A stretch of 64,000 nt of DNA, taken from positions 1 through 64,000 of the forward strand of contig JAFQAP010000027.1 of the NCBI GenBank assembly GCA_017399965.1, read 5' to 3'. This DNA comes from Clostridia bacterium. Its GTDB lineage: Bacteria > Bacillota > Clostridia > Oscillospirales > CAG-382. The notes beneath the pieces were generated by a model. The model was given only the letters and a program-made list of their open reading frames with translations. It had not been told where the DNA came from and did not search any database. Below are positions 23,331-31,591 of this stretch, in pieces. How positions within the stretch are numbered: position 1 is the stretch's first letter; each line of letters opens with the position of its first letter. The position numbers and the translations under genes are program-made.

Positions 23331-24187
23331 ACAACGAAGTAAAAAGCGCATTAAAAAGCCCCTTTATTAAAATAATAATTCTGGCTATTGTGCTGGTTAT
23401 CATAACCGTGGCGGTATTCTTTTCTATGGGCTACCGCTTTGTTTCCACCGACGAAGGCTACCGCTTTTTCGGAAAAGCTTCGGGCGGGCAGGAAATGACG
23501 GGCACTATACGCTATCCCAACGGGGACACAGCCACCCTTGATTTTGCCGCGGGAAAGATAGTCTTTGCCAACGGCGATGTTTACGAAGGCGGAATAAGCG
23601 GAATATACCGAAACGGCAAGGGTAAAATGACCTATGCCGCTACGGGTGACGTGTACGAAGGTGATTTTCTTAACGATGAAATTACCGGTCTGGGCGTATA
23701 TACGTACGCAAACGGGGACGTTTACGAAGGCTCTCTTATGAACGGCAAAAAGCACGGTAACGGTAAATACACCATGTCCAACGGAAGCTTTTACGAAGGT
23801 GCTTTTAACGATAATATGATGCACGGCACGGGTACCTATACCTGGGCAAGCGGCGCAACGTATAAAGGCGAATTTAAAAACGACCTTAAAGAAGGAAGCG
23901 GCGTGTTTACCTCTGCGGAAGGGGACGTTTATAACGGAGAATACAAAGCAGACAAGCGCAACGGCTACGGCGTATACACCTGGAAAAACGGCGAGACTTA
24001 CACGGGATATTTCCTTGACGACTATATGGACACCCGTCTGAGAAACGAAGACGGTTCATTCCGCTATGACGATAAAAACGATTACGTACACAGAGGCGAA
24101 TCTGTATACACCTGGCCCAACGGTCATTCCTACACGGGATATTTCGTTGAAAACAAGATAGCTATGGGTCCTTTGGGAGGTTCATAA
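23327..24187 (+). CDS. Membrane-anchored MORN-repeat protein
   Basis: The start is a TTG at 23327 sharing TTGA with the upstream stop, so translation is probably coupled. The product has 286 residues: one transmembrane helix at about 14-34, then about eight MORN-type repeats of roughly 22-24 residues, such as YANGDVYEGSLMNGKKHGNGKY and WASGATYKGEFKNDLKEGSG. MORN arrays form an extended beta-hairpin ladder and often act as scaffolds or lipid-proximal spacers. With a cytoplasmic N-terminus the repeats would lie outside the cell. The partner may be the two-helix protein encoded just upstream. Confidence 0.88.
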   Translation: MNNEVKSALKSPFIKIIILAIVLVIITVAVFFSMGYRFVSTDEGYRFFGKASGGQEMTGTIRYPNGDTATLDFAAGKIVFANGDVYEGGISGIYRNGKGKMTYAATGDVYEGDFLNDEITGLGVYTYANGDVYEGSLMNGKKHGNGKYTMSNGSFYEGAFNDNMMHGTGTYTWASGATYKGEFKNDLKEGSGVFTSAEGDVYNGEYKADKRNGYGVYTWKNGETYTGYFLDDYMDTRLRNEDGSFRYDDKNDYVHRGESVYTWPNGHSYTGYFVENKIAMGPLGGS

Positions 24188-25041
24188 TGGCAAAATTTAT
24201 TCTTTCCGCCTTTGCGGATGAAATTGACGCAAGCTTTGATGTACAGCTCGAGTCCCTTAAAAAATTAGGTATCGATATGCTGGAAATACGCGGAGTGGAC
24301 GGAAAAAGCTTTGTAACCCTTTCCGATGAGGAAGTAGATACTGTTGCCAAAAAGCTTAAAAACGCAGGTATTACCCTATCTTCCCTGGGCTCCCCTATCG
24401 GAAAGATAGCCGTTGACGGAGATATGGAAGCCCACAAAGCGCTTCTTTCCCGCATAATGGATATCGGCGACAAGCTGGGATGCAAGCGTATACGTATGTT
24501 CAGCTTTTATCCTGCGGAAAATATGGAAAGAAGCGAATTTGCAAGCCGTGTTTACGCTCTTACGGATGAACTTCTTATAATGGCGGAAAAGCGCGGCTTT
24601 ACCCTTTGCCACGAAAACGAAAAAGGCATATACGGTCAAAGCCCCGAAAACGTGCGCGAGCTTATGGACCGCTTCGGCGGCAGACTTAAAGTAGTGCTGG
24701 ATAACGGCAATTTCCCCTTCTGCGGCGAGGATGCTTTCGGCGCATACGCACTGCTTAAGGATTACGTTGAGTATATGCATATCAAGGATTGCGACGGGGA
24801 CGGAGTAATAGTTCCTCCCGGTTACGGCAACGCATATCTTAAAGAAACCCTTGCACAGATAAACAAGGATACCGAAGAGGAATTTATACTTACCGTTGAG
24901 CCCCATCTTATGATGTTTACCGGACTTTCCTCCCTTTCGGATACCGACGATATTAAACACAAATATTCCTTTGCAGACGGATACGAAGCCTTTGAATTCG
25001 CTGTAACGGAAATAAGAAAAATGCTTAATGACCTTAACTGA
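24187..25041 (+). CDS. Sugar phosphate isomerase/epimerase family protein (xylose isomerase-like TIM barrel)
   Basis: The product has 284 residues. The barrel pattern fits the AP endonuclease 2/xylose isomerase-like superfamily: a LSAFADEID start, LEIRGVDGKS, an RMFSFYPAEN strand end, CHENEKGIYG, VLDNGNFPFCGED, MHIKDCDGDG and a closing LTVEPHL. The Glu, Asp and His residues in the last four motifs are the expected divalent metal ligands. Members isomerise or epimerise sugars, inositols or hydroxypyruvate; the substrate is not evident. The ATG overlaps the stop of the MORN gene by one base, and the end overlaps lnt by 14 nt. Confidence 0.85.
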   Translation: MAKFILSAFADEIDASFDVQLESLKKLGIDMLEIRGVDGKSFVTLSDEEVDTVAKKLKNAGITLSSLGSPIGKIAVDGDMEAHKALLSRIMDIGDKLGCKRIRMFSFYPAENMERSEFASRVYALTDELLIMAEKRGFTLCHENEKGIYGQSPENVRELMDRFGGRLKVVLDNGNFPFCGEDAFGAYALLKDYVEYMHIKDCDGDGVIVPPGYGNAYLKETLAQINKDTEEEFILTVEPHLMMFTGLSSLSDTDDIKHKYSFADGYEAFEFAVTEIRKMLNDLN

Positions 25042-26581
25042 TCTCATTAAAAAACATCCTGCACTTACGTGTCTTACAGCGGGAATAATATATTCGGTGC
25101 AGTTTTGGAGCGATTATACCTTTATTTTCGCTTTTCCGGGACTTGCGCTGTACTTCTTTGCGCTTTTCTCCTGCGAGAGAAAAGCGTTTTTCCGTTATTC
25201 TTATCTGTTTTGCTTTGGATTTTATATCCCCCTGTATTATTGGTTTATGGCACTTTACCCCTTTGATGGGTTCGGATTTTCCGCCGCAGAGGGAATAACC
25301 ATCGTAATTGTTGCCTGCATAGGAATTGCTTTGTATCACTCCCTGCTTACCGCAGGCGTGATGTGGCTTATTAAATTTGTGCCCGAAAACAAGCATTTGC
25401 GCGCCTTTGCCTTTGCATCTCTATGGACGGCGGCGGAATGGGTACTTTCAATAGGAGAATTATCCTTCTCCTGGGGAAAGGCGGCTATCGGTCAGGCATC
25501 GTTTTTGCCTATGGTGGAAACGGCGTCCCTTTTCGGAAGCTATTTTATATGCTTTATCGTCGCCCTTATATCCGCTTATATGGGGCTATGGCTTATGACG
25601 GGAAACCACAAATTTTTGTGCGTTTGGGCAGGGGTGCTTGCTTTAAACCTTGTTTGCGGCACGGCGATACTTTTGATACAGCCGAAAACCGAAAACAAAA
25701 CCGATATTGCCATTATTCAGGGCTGTATAACGGGAGAGGATAAATGGCGCCCCGATTACTACAACCATATTGTGGAAACTTATGTGTATATGTGCGGGCA
25801 GGCTGCAGACGAGGGTGCAAAGATACTGTTTCTTCCCGAATCCCCCTTCCCCCGCTACAGCTCCGAGGATTGCGAAATGCTTAGACCTCTTGCAGAGCTT
25901 GCAAAAGAAAAAAACGTCACCATACTCACGGGCGTTCTGGTTGCGGACGATGAGGACAGATACTACAACTCTATTGCGGCAATATACCCCGACGGAAGTA
26001 TTAGCAACCGTTACGATAAACGCCACCCCGTTCCTTTTGGAGAAACTATCCCATATGGCGAGCTTATAACCGGAATCATACCCGCTTTGGGCAATATGAA
26101 CCTTTCCGAATCCCTTACAGCGGGAAACGACACCTCTCTGATTAAAGCCGAAGGCTATACCTTTGCGCCTCTGGTGTGCTTTGACTCCATATTCGCATCT
26201 TTTTCAAGAGAGGCTGTGAATGACGGTGCGGATATTATCTTTGTAGCCACCAACGACAGCTGGTACAAATCCACCAGAGGTGTATACCAGCACAGAAGCT
26301 TTTCCGTACTGCGGGCAATAGAAACGGGCAGGCCCGTTGTCCGCGCGGGCAATACGGGTATAAGCTGTATTATAGACCCCCGCGGAAGAATAATCTCCCA
26401 AACTCAGCCTATGGTAGAGGACATTTTATACGGAGAGGCTTTTTCCTGCAATACCACCACGCTGTACTCACTTATCGGCGATATCTGGCTGTATATTTGT
26501 CTTGCATTTTCCGCAGGTGTCTGCGGCTTTGGCATATATAAACAAAAAAGGAAGGTAAAAACAGATGATAATAAATCTTGA
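25028..26581 (+). CDS. lnt: Apolipoprotein N-acyltransferase
   Basis: This membrane enzyme adds the third acyl chain to the N-terminal Cys of lipoproteins. The product has 517 residues. Residues 1 to about 215 are multi-spanning, a nitrilase-like domain follows, and a last helix lies near 490-510. The catalytic triad is visible: Glu271 in LFLPESPFPRY, Lys331 in RYDKRHPVPFGE and Cys384 in PLVCFDSIF, close to the E. coli spacing of 267-335-387. Many low-GC Gram-positive bacteria lack this family or use others (Lit, Lns), so a canonical Lnt here is notable, and this window encodes at least nine lipoproteins. The gene overlaps both neighbours. Confidence 0.93.
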   Translation: MTLTDLIKKHPALTCLTAGIIYSVQFWSDYTFIFAFPGLALYFFALFSCERKAFFRYSYLFCFGFYIPLYYWFMALYPFDGFGFSAAEGITIVIVACIGIALYHSLLTAGVMWLIKFVPENKHLRAFAFASLWTAAEWVLSIGELSFSWGKAAIGQASFLPMVETASLFGSYFICFIVALISAYMGLWLMTGNHKFLCVWAGVLALNLVCGTAILLIQPKTENKTDIAIIQGCITGEDKWRPDYYNHIVETYVYMCGQAADEGAKILFLPESPFPRYSSEDCEMLRPLAELAKEKNVTILTGVLVADDEDRYYNSIAAIYPDGSISNRYDKRHPVPFGETIPYGELITGIIPALGNMNLSESLTAGNDTSLIKAEGYTFAPLVCFDSIFASFSREAVNDGADIIFVATNDSWYKSTRGVYQHRSFSVLRAIETGRPVVRAGNTGISCIIDPRGRIISQTQPMVEDILYGEAFSCNTTTLYSLIGDIWLYICLAFSAGVCGFGIYKQKRKVKTDDNKS

Positions 26582-27344
26582 CGGAAGCGCTTATATTGAC
26601 GCTCATATAGCAAAAACATCAAAAGAGATGCCCATTCCTCCCCGTCCTGCGGTGGTAGTGCTTCCCGGCGGCGGATATATGTATTGCTCTGCCCGCGAAG
26701 CGGAACCGGTGGCAAACCAATTTAAAGCCGCAGGCTGTAACACGTTTACTTTGTTTTACAGAGTTATGGAGGAAGCAAAGGACAAAAATCCCCTTGTGGA
26801 CGCGGCAAAGACCATACATCATATCCGCGAGCACGCAGAGGAATATCACATTGACCCTCACAGAATCGTAACTATCGGTTTTTCCGCAGGAGGACATCTT
26901 TCCGCCTGGATAGCGTCCGCCTTTGACGATCCCGTTTTGGAGGGGCTTGACTGCCGTCCCGACCTTGCCATAGCCTGCTATCCCCTTGTTAAATCCCACC
27001 CCGAATGTTTTAAATTGCTTATGGGACTGGACAGAGAGCCCGCGTACGAAGAATACGCCCACCTTTGCACCCACAATATGATTTCGGAAAAAACCTCGCC
27101 AATGTTTATATGGCACACCTTTACCGATGAATGTGTCCCTCTTTCCGATCCCCTTTCGCTGGCAGACGCATTGTATAAAGCAAATAACCCCTTCGAAATG
27201 CATATCTTCCCCAAGGGACCCCACGGACTCTCTGTCTGCACAGAGGAAACCGCACCAAACGGCACCGGTGATTATAACGACCCCTATACCGGCAGATGGG
27301 TGGATATGGCAATCAAATGGATGAATAAACAATTCGGAAGATGA
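26565..27344 (+). CDS. Alpha/beta hydrolase, acetyl-esterase (BD-FAE-like) type
   Basis: The product has 259 residues and no signal peptide, so it is cytosolic. The oxyanion-hole motif VVLPGGGYMY is followed by the nucleophile elbow GFSAGG with Ser107. The acid is probably in HTFTDECVP and the histidine in KGPHGLS. This layout matches bacterial esterases that remove acetyl groups from xylo- or other oligosaccharides. The gene overlaps lnt by 17 nt and is followed by a GH89-like glycosidase, so deacetylation of an imported glycan before hydrolysis is a reasonable inference. The exact substrate is unknown. Confidence 0.85.
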   Translation: MIINLDGSAYIDAHIAKTSKEMPIPPRPAVVVLPGGGYMYCSAREAEPVANQFKAAGCNTFTLFYRVMEEAKDKNPLVDAAKTIHHIREHAEEYHIDPHRIVTIGFSAGGHLSAWIASAFDDPVLEGLDCRPDLAIACYPLVKSHPECFKLLMGLDREPAYEEYAHLCTHNMISEKTSPMFIWHTFTDECVPLSDPLSLADALYKANNPFEMHIFPKGPHGLSVCTEETAPNGTGDYNDPYTGRWVDMAIKWMNKQFGR

Positions 27345-27364
27345 CCTTTTATAGCGGAGACCGT

Positions 27365-29596
27365 ATGAATATCACTGTTATTTATCCAAAGCAGGCACCA
27401 AAAGTATATAAAATATGTGCGGAGGAGTTTTGCCGTCTTTGCGGCGAAATAACGGGTGAAACGCCCCGAATGATAACCGACGATATACCTATCGACTCGC
27501 TATCTCATACAAAGACGGTCGTTATCGGCGGAAAAGAAGTAAACCGCTATGCGGCACATTACAAGGGCAAACTGCCCGTAACCGAGGGGACAGACGGTTA
27601 TTTTATTTCCACTGCGGAGCTTTGCGGAAACACAGCCCTGTTTTTGTGGGGCGGAAGAGGACGGAGCACGCTTTACGCAGTATACCGTTATTTTGAAAAA
27701 TTTCTTTCCTGCAGATGGTTTTGGGATAAAGACGTTATCCTGCGCCGAAGCACGCTTCCCTTTGAAGATGTGTTTTTAGCGGAAAGTACCGCAAATGAAT
27801 ACCGCGGTACACGTTATTTTGCCCACCGCGGGCTTCACCGTTTTCAAGCAGAGCATTGGAACGCTTCCGATTGGCAGCGGGAAATAGATTGGCTGCTGAA
27901 GAAACGCCTTAATATGTTTATGCTCCGCATAGGTCAGGACGATCTTTTTCAAAAAGCGTTTCCGGATACGGTGCCATACCCTCCGTCCGACAAACCTCTC
28001 CCCTTTACAGGGGACGGATTTAACGACCGAACTCTCTTTTGGGATCTTCGGTTCAGAGGAGAGCTTCGCAAGCAGATACTGGAATATGCCATAGATAGGG
28101 ATATGATCACTCCCGAGGATTGCGGCACCATGACACACTGGTATTCACGCACACCCGTGGAATTTTTGGAAAAGGTGCGTCCCCAACTGCTTTCGCAGCC
28201 CAAAGGCACAAATTATGCGGACGCAACGGGACTTGTGTGGGATATACGCAAAGAAGAAAATCTTGAACTGTATTTCCGTTTGACAGATACCCACGTGAAA
28301 GAATACGGTCAGGAGGGTGTGTTCCACACTATCGGGTTGGCGGAGCGCGCATTTTCGGAAAGCAGACAAGAGAATATGCGTCTTAAACGGCTGACCTACC
28401 GGCTCATCTGCCAACGGTTAAAAGAAACATACCCAAATTCCAAACTTTTGCTGGCATCGTGGGATATGTGGATGTTTTACACGCCCGAGGAGGTTTCCGA
28501 GCTGTTGGATTCAATGGACCGGGAACAAACGATCCTATTTGATTACACCTCCGATTCCGCCAGAAAAAGCAATCTTCAAAGTTGGGGCGTAGAGCATAAA
28601 TTCCCGTACGTTTTCGGAATTTTTCACGCTTATGAACCGTCCAACGAGATACGCGGCGATTACCAAGAGCTTATAAAACGGCTATCCCGCACAAAAGGCG
28701 ACCCTTTCTGCAAGGGAGTGGTATTCTGGCCCGAGCTTTCACACGGGGATCCGTTTATGACCGAGTTTTTCGCCTCCAACGCCTGGCAGATCAAAGAGCA
28801 GACGGTGGATGAACAGCTTGAGGAATTTTGTGTAAACCGATATGCCGAAAGCGAAAAAATGCTTTCGGTATGGAAGACAGTTCTCCCCTTGGCAAAATTA
28901 ATGTCCTGGAGCAAATACGAAGAGGTAACTCCCTGGGTGGAAACCGATATATTCTGCCGTGCGGCATACTTTTTGGATATGGAGAAAGACGACCCGAGAT
29001 ACGACGACTATCTTTTGCCTCTGGGCAAAATGCAAAGCGAGTCTTCAAAAGCGCTTGAAAAGCTTTCTTCTCTTTGGAGCACCGAAAACGAAATGCAAAA
29101 ACGGGATTGCTTTGATCTTGCCCGCACGGTGATAACCCGTTATCTTAACGGCGCTTTTATAAAGATATGCCGTGAATATATCAGAAAAACCGATACCCGA
29201 AATCTTCAAAATGACACGACAGAGCTTTTGCGGCTTTACACCCGTTTACTTGGGGAAAACGATGAATTCACGCTGTATCACACCTTGGAAAAGCTTAAAA
29301 AAACGCACCCCGTAAACCCTGCGTTCACTCCTACGTTGAAGCGCAACTGCGATAACCTGTATTGCCGAAGCAATATTTACGAATGCGCAAGGGACGTGTA
29401 TCTGCCCGAAACCAAAATGCTTTTCGATATGCTTTCGGAAGGCAAGTACGATAAAGAGTGTCTATTAAAAAAATGTGAGCAAAACCGCATTTCCTTTGAA
29501 AAAGCTCCCCTTATCCCCAATGAGAAAAATGGCGATATTCCGCAGATTTTACTGGAATGTGCGGATATTATAGGCAGAAAAAGTTTTTGCTTTTAA
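27365..29596 (+). CDS. Large cytosolic glycoside hydrolase resembling GH89 alpha-N-acetylglucosaminidase
   Basis: The ATG at 27365 (MNITVIYPKQAP) has GCGGAG 6 nt upstream and gives 743 residues; an earlier ATG at 27341 would overlap the esterase stop. An N-terminal alpha/beta domain includes LYAVYRYFEKFLSCRWFW. A barrel domain follows with REIDWLLKKRLNMFMLR, a candidate acid Glu in HTIGLAERAFSE, LLLASWDMWMF and a candidate second Glu in GVVFWPELSHGDPF. The C-terminal third is helical. This order recalls NAGLU-type GH89 enzymes and also DUF4838/GH67-like N-terminal domains, and similarity is moderate. No signal peptide is present. It is the last gene of the + strand run. Confidence 0.65.
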   Translation: MNITVIYPKQAPKVYKICAEEFCRLCGEITGETPRMITDDIPIDSLSHTKTVVIGGKEVNRYAAHYKGKLPVTEGTDGYFISTAELCGNTALFLWGGRGRSTLYAVYRYFEKFLSCRWFWDKDVILRRSTLPFEDVFLAESTANEYRGTRYFAHRGLHRFQAEHWNASDWQREIDWLLKKRLNMFMLRIGQDDLFQKAFPDTVPYPPSDKPLPFTGDGFNDRTLFWDLRFRGELRKQILEYAIDRDMITPEDCGTMTHWYSRTPVEFLEKVRPQLLSQPKGTNYADATGLVWDIRKEENLELYFRLTDTHVKEYGQEGVFHTIGLAERAFSESRQENMRLKRLTYRLICQRLKETYPNSKLLLASWDMWMFYTPEEVSELLDSMDREQTILFDYTSDSARKSNLQSWGVEHKFPYVFGIFHAYEPSNEIRGDYQELIKRLSRTKGDPFCKGVVFWPELSHGDPFMTEFFASNAWQIKEQTVDEQLEEFCVNRYAESEKMLSVWKTVLPLAKLMSWSKYEEVTPWVETDIFCRAAYFLDMEKDDPRYDDYLLPLGKMQSESSKALEKLSSLWSTENEMQKRDCFDLARTVITRYLNGAFIKICREYIRKTDTRNLQNDTTELLRLYTRLLGENDEFTLYHTLEKLKKTHPVNPAFTPTLKRNCDNLYCRSNIYECARDVYLPETKMLFDMLSEGKYDKECLLKKCEQNRISFEKAPLIPNEKNGDIPQILLECADIIGRKSFCF

Positions 29597-29602
29597 AAAC
29601 TG

Positions 29603-29629
29603 AAAAACCGAGCGCAAAGCTCGGTTTTT
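29603..29629. terminator. Bidirectional terminator, copy 1 of an identical pair
   Basis: AAAAACCGAGC (29603-29613) pairs with GCTCGGTTTTT (29619-29629) around GCAAA. It serves the + strand run and the convergent XRE gene. The same 27 bp recur exactly at 30923-30949. Confidence 0.92.
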
Positions 29630-29635
29630 GTTTTG

Positions 29636-30781
29636 TTATTCTGCCATTTGTTTTGCTTTTTCGTAAAGAGCGAGATATCTGGGATCATCGCGGACGGAAT
29701 CAAACCAGCACCAAGAGGTAAGCGCCCGCTCTATATCGTTTTTAAGCTGCCAGAACAGCCATAAATAAGGGGACCAAACCTCGGTATTATCATTGGTGCG
29801 GATATTTACCACACAGCCTTTATCTACCTTGGATATCTTGGCGTTTTCAAAGAGCGCGGGATTGCCCGTATCCATCCACGCGCCGTCGGGAATCAGCAGC
29901 CAACGCTCGAATAGTTCAAAGCTTTTTTCCAAGTATTCAAAACCCTCATCGTATTCCCCTGCGCCGATAAGCGCACCTGCGGCTTTTAAACAGCAATCCG
30001 CATAGCATCCGCTCCACGCTTCGGGTACGATTCCGTCTTCCGAAATGTTTTCCAGTATACGCATACGGTATTTCATTAGCGCGGCGGTTCTTGCGGGATT
30101 TTTAAACAGCATATCGTTTTCCCTCTCATAGTACCGCATATATTCCCTGCCGAGAAAGTGCATAAGTGTAAGCATATCGTTGGCATTGCTTTGGCTATTG
30201 AATTTATCCATTACTCCCCTACGCCAGTATCTTTCCTCAATACGCTCGTTAAGGCAGGAAGAATAAAACTGTTCGCTTTTATACTGCCAGTTTTCCCAGT
30301 CTTCGTCGGTACAGACGATACTCATCACCTCTGTGGCGTTCTGTCTGGTGTATTCCCAACTGCATTCAGCAAGTATCTTGGTGCACACTTCTTTAACAAG
30401 CTCGTATTCCGTATCCCACGCATCACGCTCCTTCATTATTGCCCAGACAAGGTCTTCCATTATAGTAAAATCCGAAGGGTACTTGCGGTAATATTCTTTG
30501 GCAAGAGTAATTTTATCCTTCCACTTAAGTTCGGCGTATCTTTTCTTGTAATCCTGTATATCCGCTTGTTTAGCGGCATCGTCATTGCCGATAAGCTCGT
30601 CTACCGTTATCTTGAAATAATTGGCGATCCTCGGAAGCATAGTAATATCGGGATATCCGCCCCGTTCCCAATTGGATACGGCTTGGGGAGAAACGCTCAA
30701 TGCAGACGCTAATTCCTCTTGGGTGAGTTTAAGCTTTCTTCTTTCCCGCAGTATGCTTTCTGCAATTTTCAGTTCAGCCAT
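29636..30781 (-). CDS. XRE-family transcriptional regulator with a helical C-terminal domain
   Basis: The start is the ATG at 30781 (MAELKIAESILRERR) with GGAG 8 nt upstream; a reading from 30937 would add 52 residues from the promoter region. The product has 381 residues. A Cro/C1-type helix-turn-helix lies at about 9-65 (LTQEELASALSVSPQAVSNWERG). The following 300 residues are rich in Trp, Tyr and charged helices and look like TPR-like repeats that could bind a peptide or protein ligand. It is alone between two identical terminators, with its own promoter. The target is unknown. Confidence 0.88.
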   Translation of the reverse strand: MAELKIAESILRERRKLKLTQEELASALSVSPQAVSNWERGGYPDITMLPRIANYFKITVDELIGNDDAAKQADIQDYKKRYAELKWKDKITLAKEYYRKYPSDFTIMEDLVWAIMKERDAWDTEYELVKEVCTKILAECSWEYTRQNATEVMSIVCTDEDWENWQYKSEQFYSSCLNERIEERYWRRGVMDKFNSQSNANDMLTLMHFLGREYMRYYERENDMLFKNPARTAALMKYRMRILENISEDGIVPEAWSGCYADCCLKAAGALIGAGEYDEGFEYLEKSFELFERWLLIPDGAWMDTGNPALFENAKISKVDKGCVVNIRTNDNTEVWSPYLWLFWQLKNDIERALTSWCWFDSVRDDPRYLALYEKAKQMAE

Positions 30782-30832
30782 AAAAATCTCCTCAAATATA
30801 ACAAAAATTATAAATGCGCGCCTTATGCAATA

Positions 30833-30861
30833 ATAATAACACCTATACTCTGTTTTTTCAA
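30833..30861 (-). promoter_or_regulatory. Promoter of the XRE regulator
   Basis: On the minus strand TTGAAA (30856-30861), 17 bp, TATTAT (30833-30838), about 50 bp before the start codon. Confidence 0.75.
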
Positions 30862-30922
30862 TAACTGCGGAATTTAGTTTTCTAAAGCACCACTTTAAAA
30901 AAACAAGCGTACTTTTAATACA

Positions 30923-30949
30923 AAAAACCGAGCGCAAAGCTCGGTTTTT
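30923..30949. terminator. Bidirectional terminator, copy 2 of an identical pair
   Basis: The 27 bp are identical to 29603-29629, with T runs on both strands. This copy terminates the aspartate kinase-YigZ operon from the right and insulates the XRE gene. Confidence 0.92.
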
Positions 30950-30964
30950 GTTATATCGAGGTGA

Positions 30965-31591
30965 TTATTTCAATATTTCTTTATAGGAAGTGCCGACGAT
31001 TTCCGCGGTGGCGCGGGCAGATGTTTGCTCCGAAACGGCTATGCACACGCTTTCTGCCTGCTCAAAGGCTACATTGAAATACGCCGTAACGCCGGTTCCG
31101 TATACTGTGTCCTTTTCCTCGCCGCCCATTTTGGTAACGGAATAACGTATTTTTTGGTAATCCGTATAGTCGCTCTCCGTCTTGACAAGGGCGCAGGGGG
31201 ACATTTCCACCGTGCCGGATGCGTTTACCGCAAGGATAGCTCCCTCGGTATATGCGCGTACCAGACCGCCCGTACCCAGCAGTGTGCCGCCGAAATAGCG
31301 GGTGACCACCACGGCGCAATCCACAAGATTTCTTCCTCTTAGCACGTTCATTACGGGCATACCCGCCGTGCCGTGAGGCTCGCCGTCATCGGTAAAGCGG
31401 GAGAGATTGTTTTCGCGCAAAATATATGCATACACGTTATGGCGTGCATCGGGATATTTTGCTTTTATTTTTTTAACAAAGGCGATTGCCTCTTCCTCTG
31501 TTTCCACGCGGGCGGCGTTGCCGATAAAAATGCTTTTTTTCTCTGTAAAGCGGTCCTCGGCGGGGACGCCCAAGGTTACATATCCCTTCAT
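30965..31591 (-). CDS. YigZ/IMPACT family protein
   Basis: The product has 208 residues. The N-terminal IMPACT domain is clear: KKSIFIGNA, the signature DARHNVYAYIL, DDGEPHGTAGMPVMNVL and VVVTRYFGGTLLGTGGLVRAY. A small ferredoxin-like domain follows at the C-terminus. The family is widespread; eukaryotic IMPACT affects translation control, and the bacterial members are not well defined. The start codon shares the bases TAATG with the aspartate kinase stop, so the two genes are translationally coupled although no metabolic link is known. Confidence 0.93.
   Translation of the reverse strand: MKGYVTLGVPAEDRFTEKKSIFIGNAARVETEEEAIAFVKKIKAKYPDARHNVYAYILRENNLSRFTDDGEPHGTAGMPVMNVLRGRNLVDCAVVVTRYFGGTLLGTGGLVRAYTEGAILAVNASGTVEMSPCALVKTESDYTDYQKIRYSVTKMGGEEKDTVYGTGVTAYFNVAFEQAESVCIAVSEQTSARATAEIVGTSYKEILK

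Noticed and set aside
30782..30937. N-terminal extension of the XRE regulator
   Set aside because: It covers the promoter, is A/T-rich and has no similarity; GGAG precedes the ATG at 30781.
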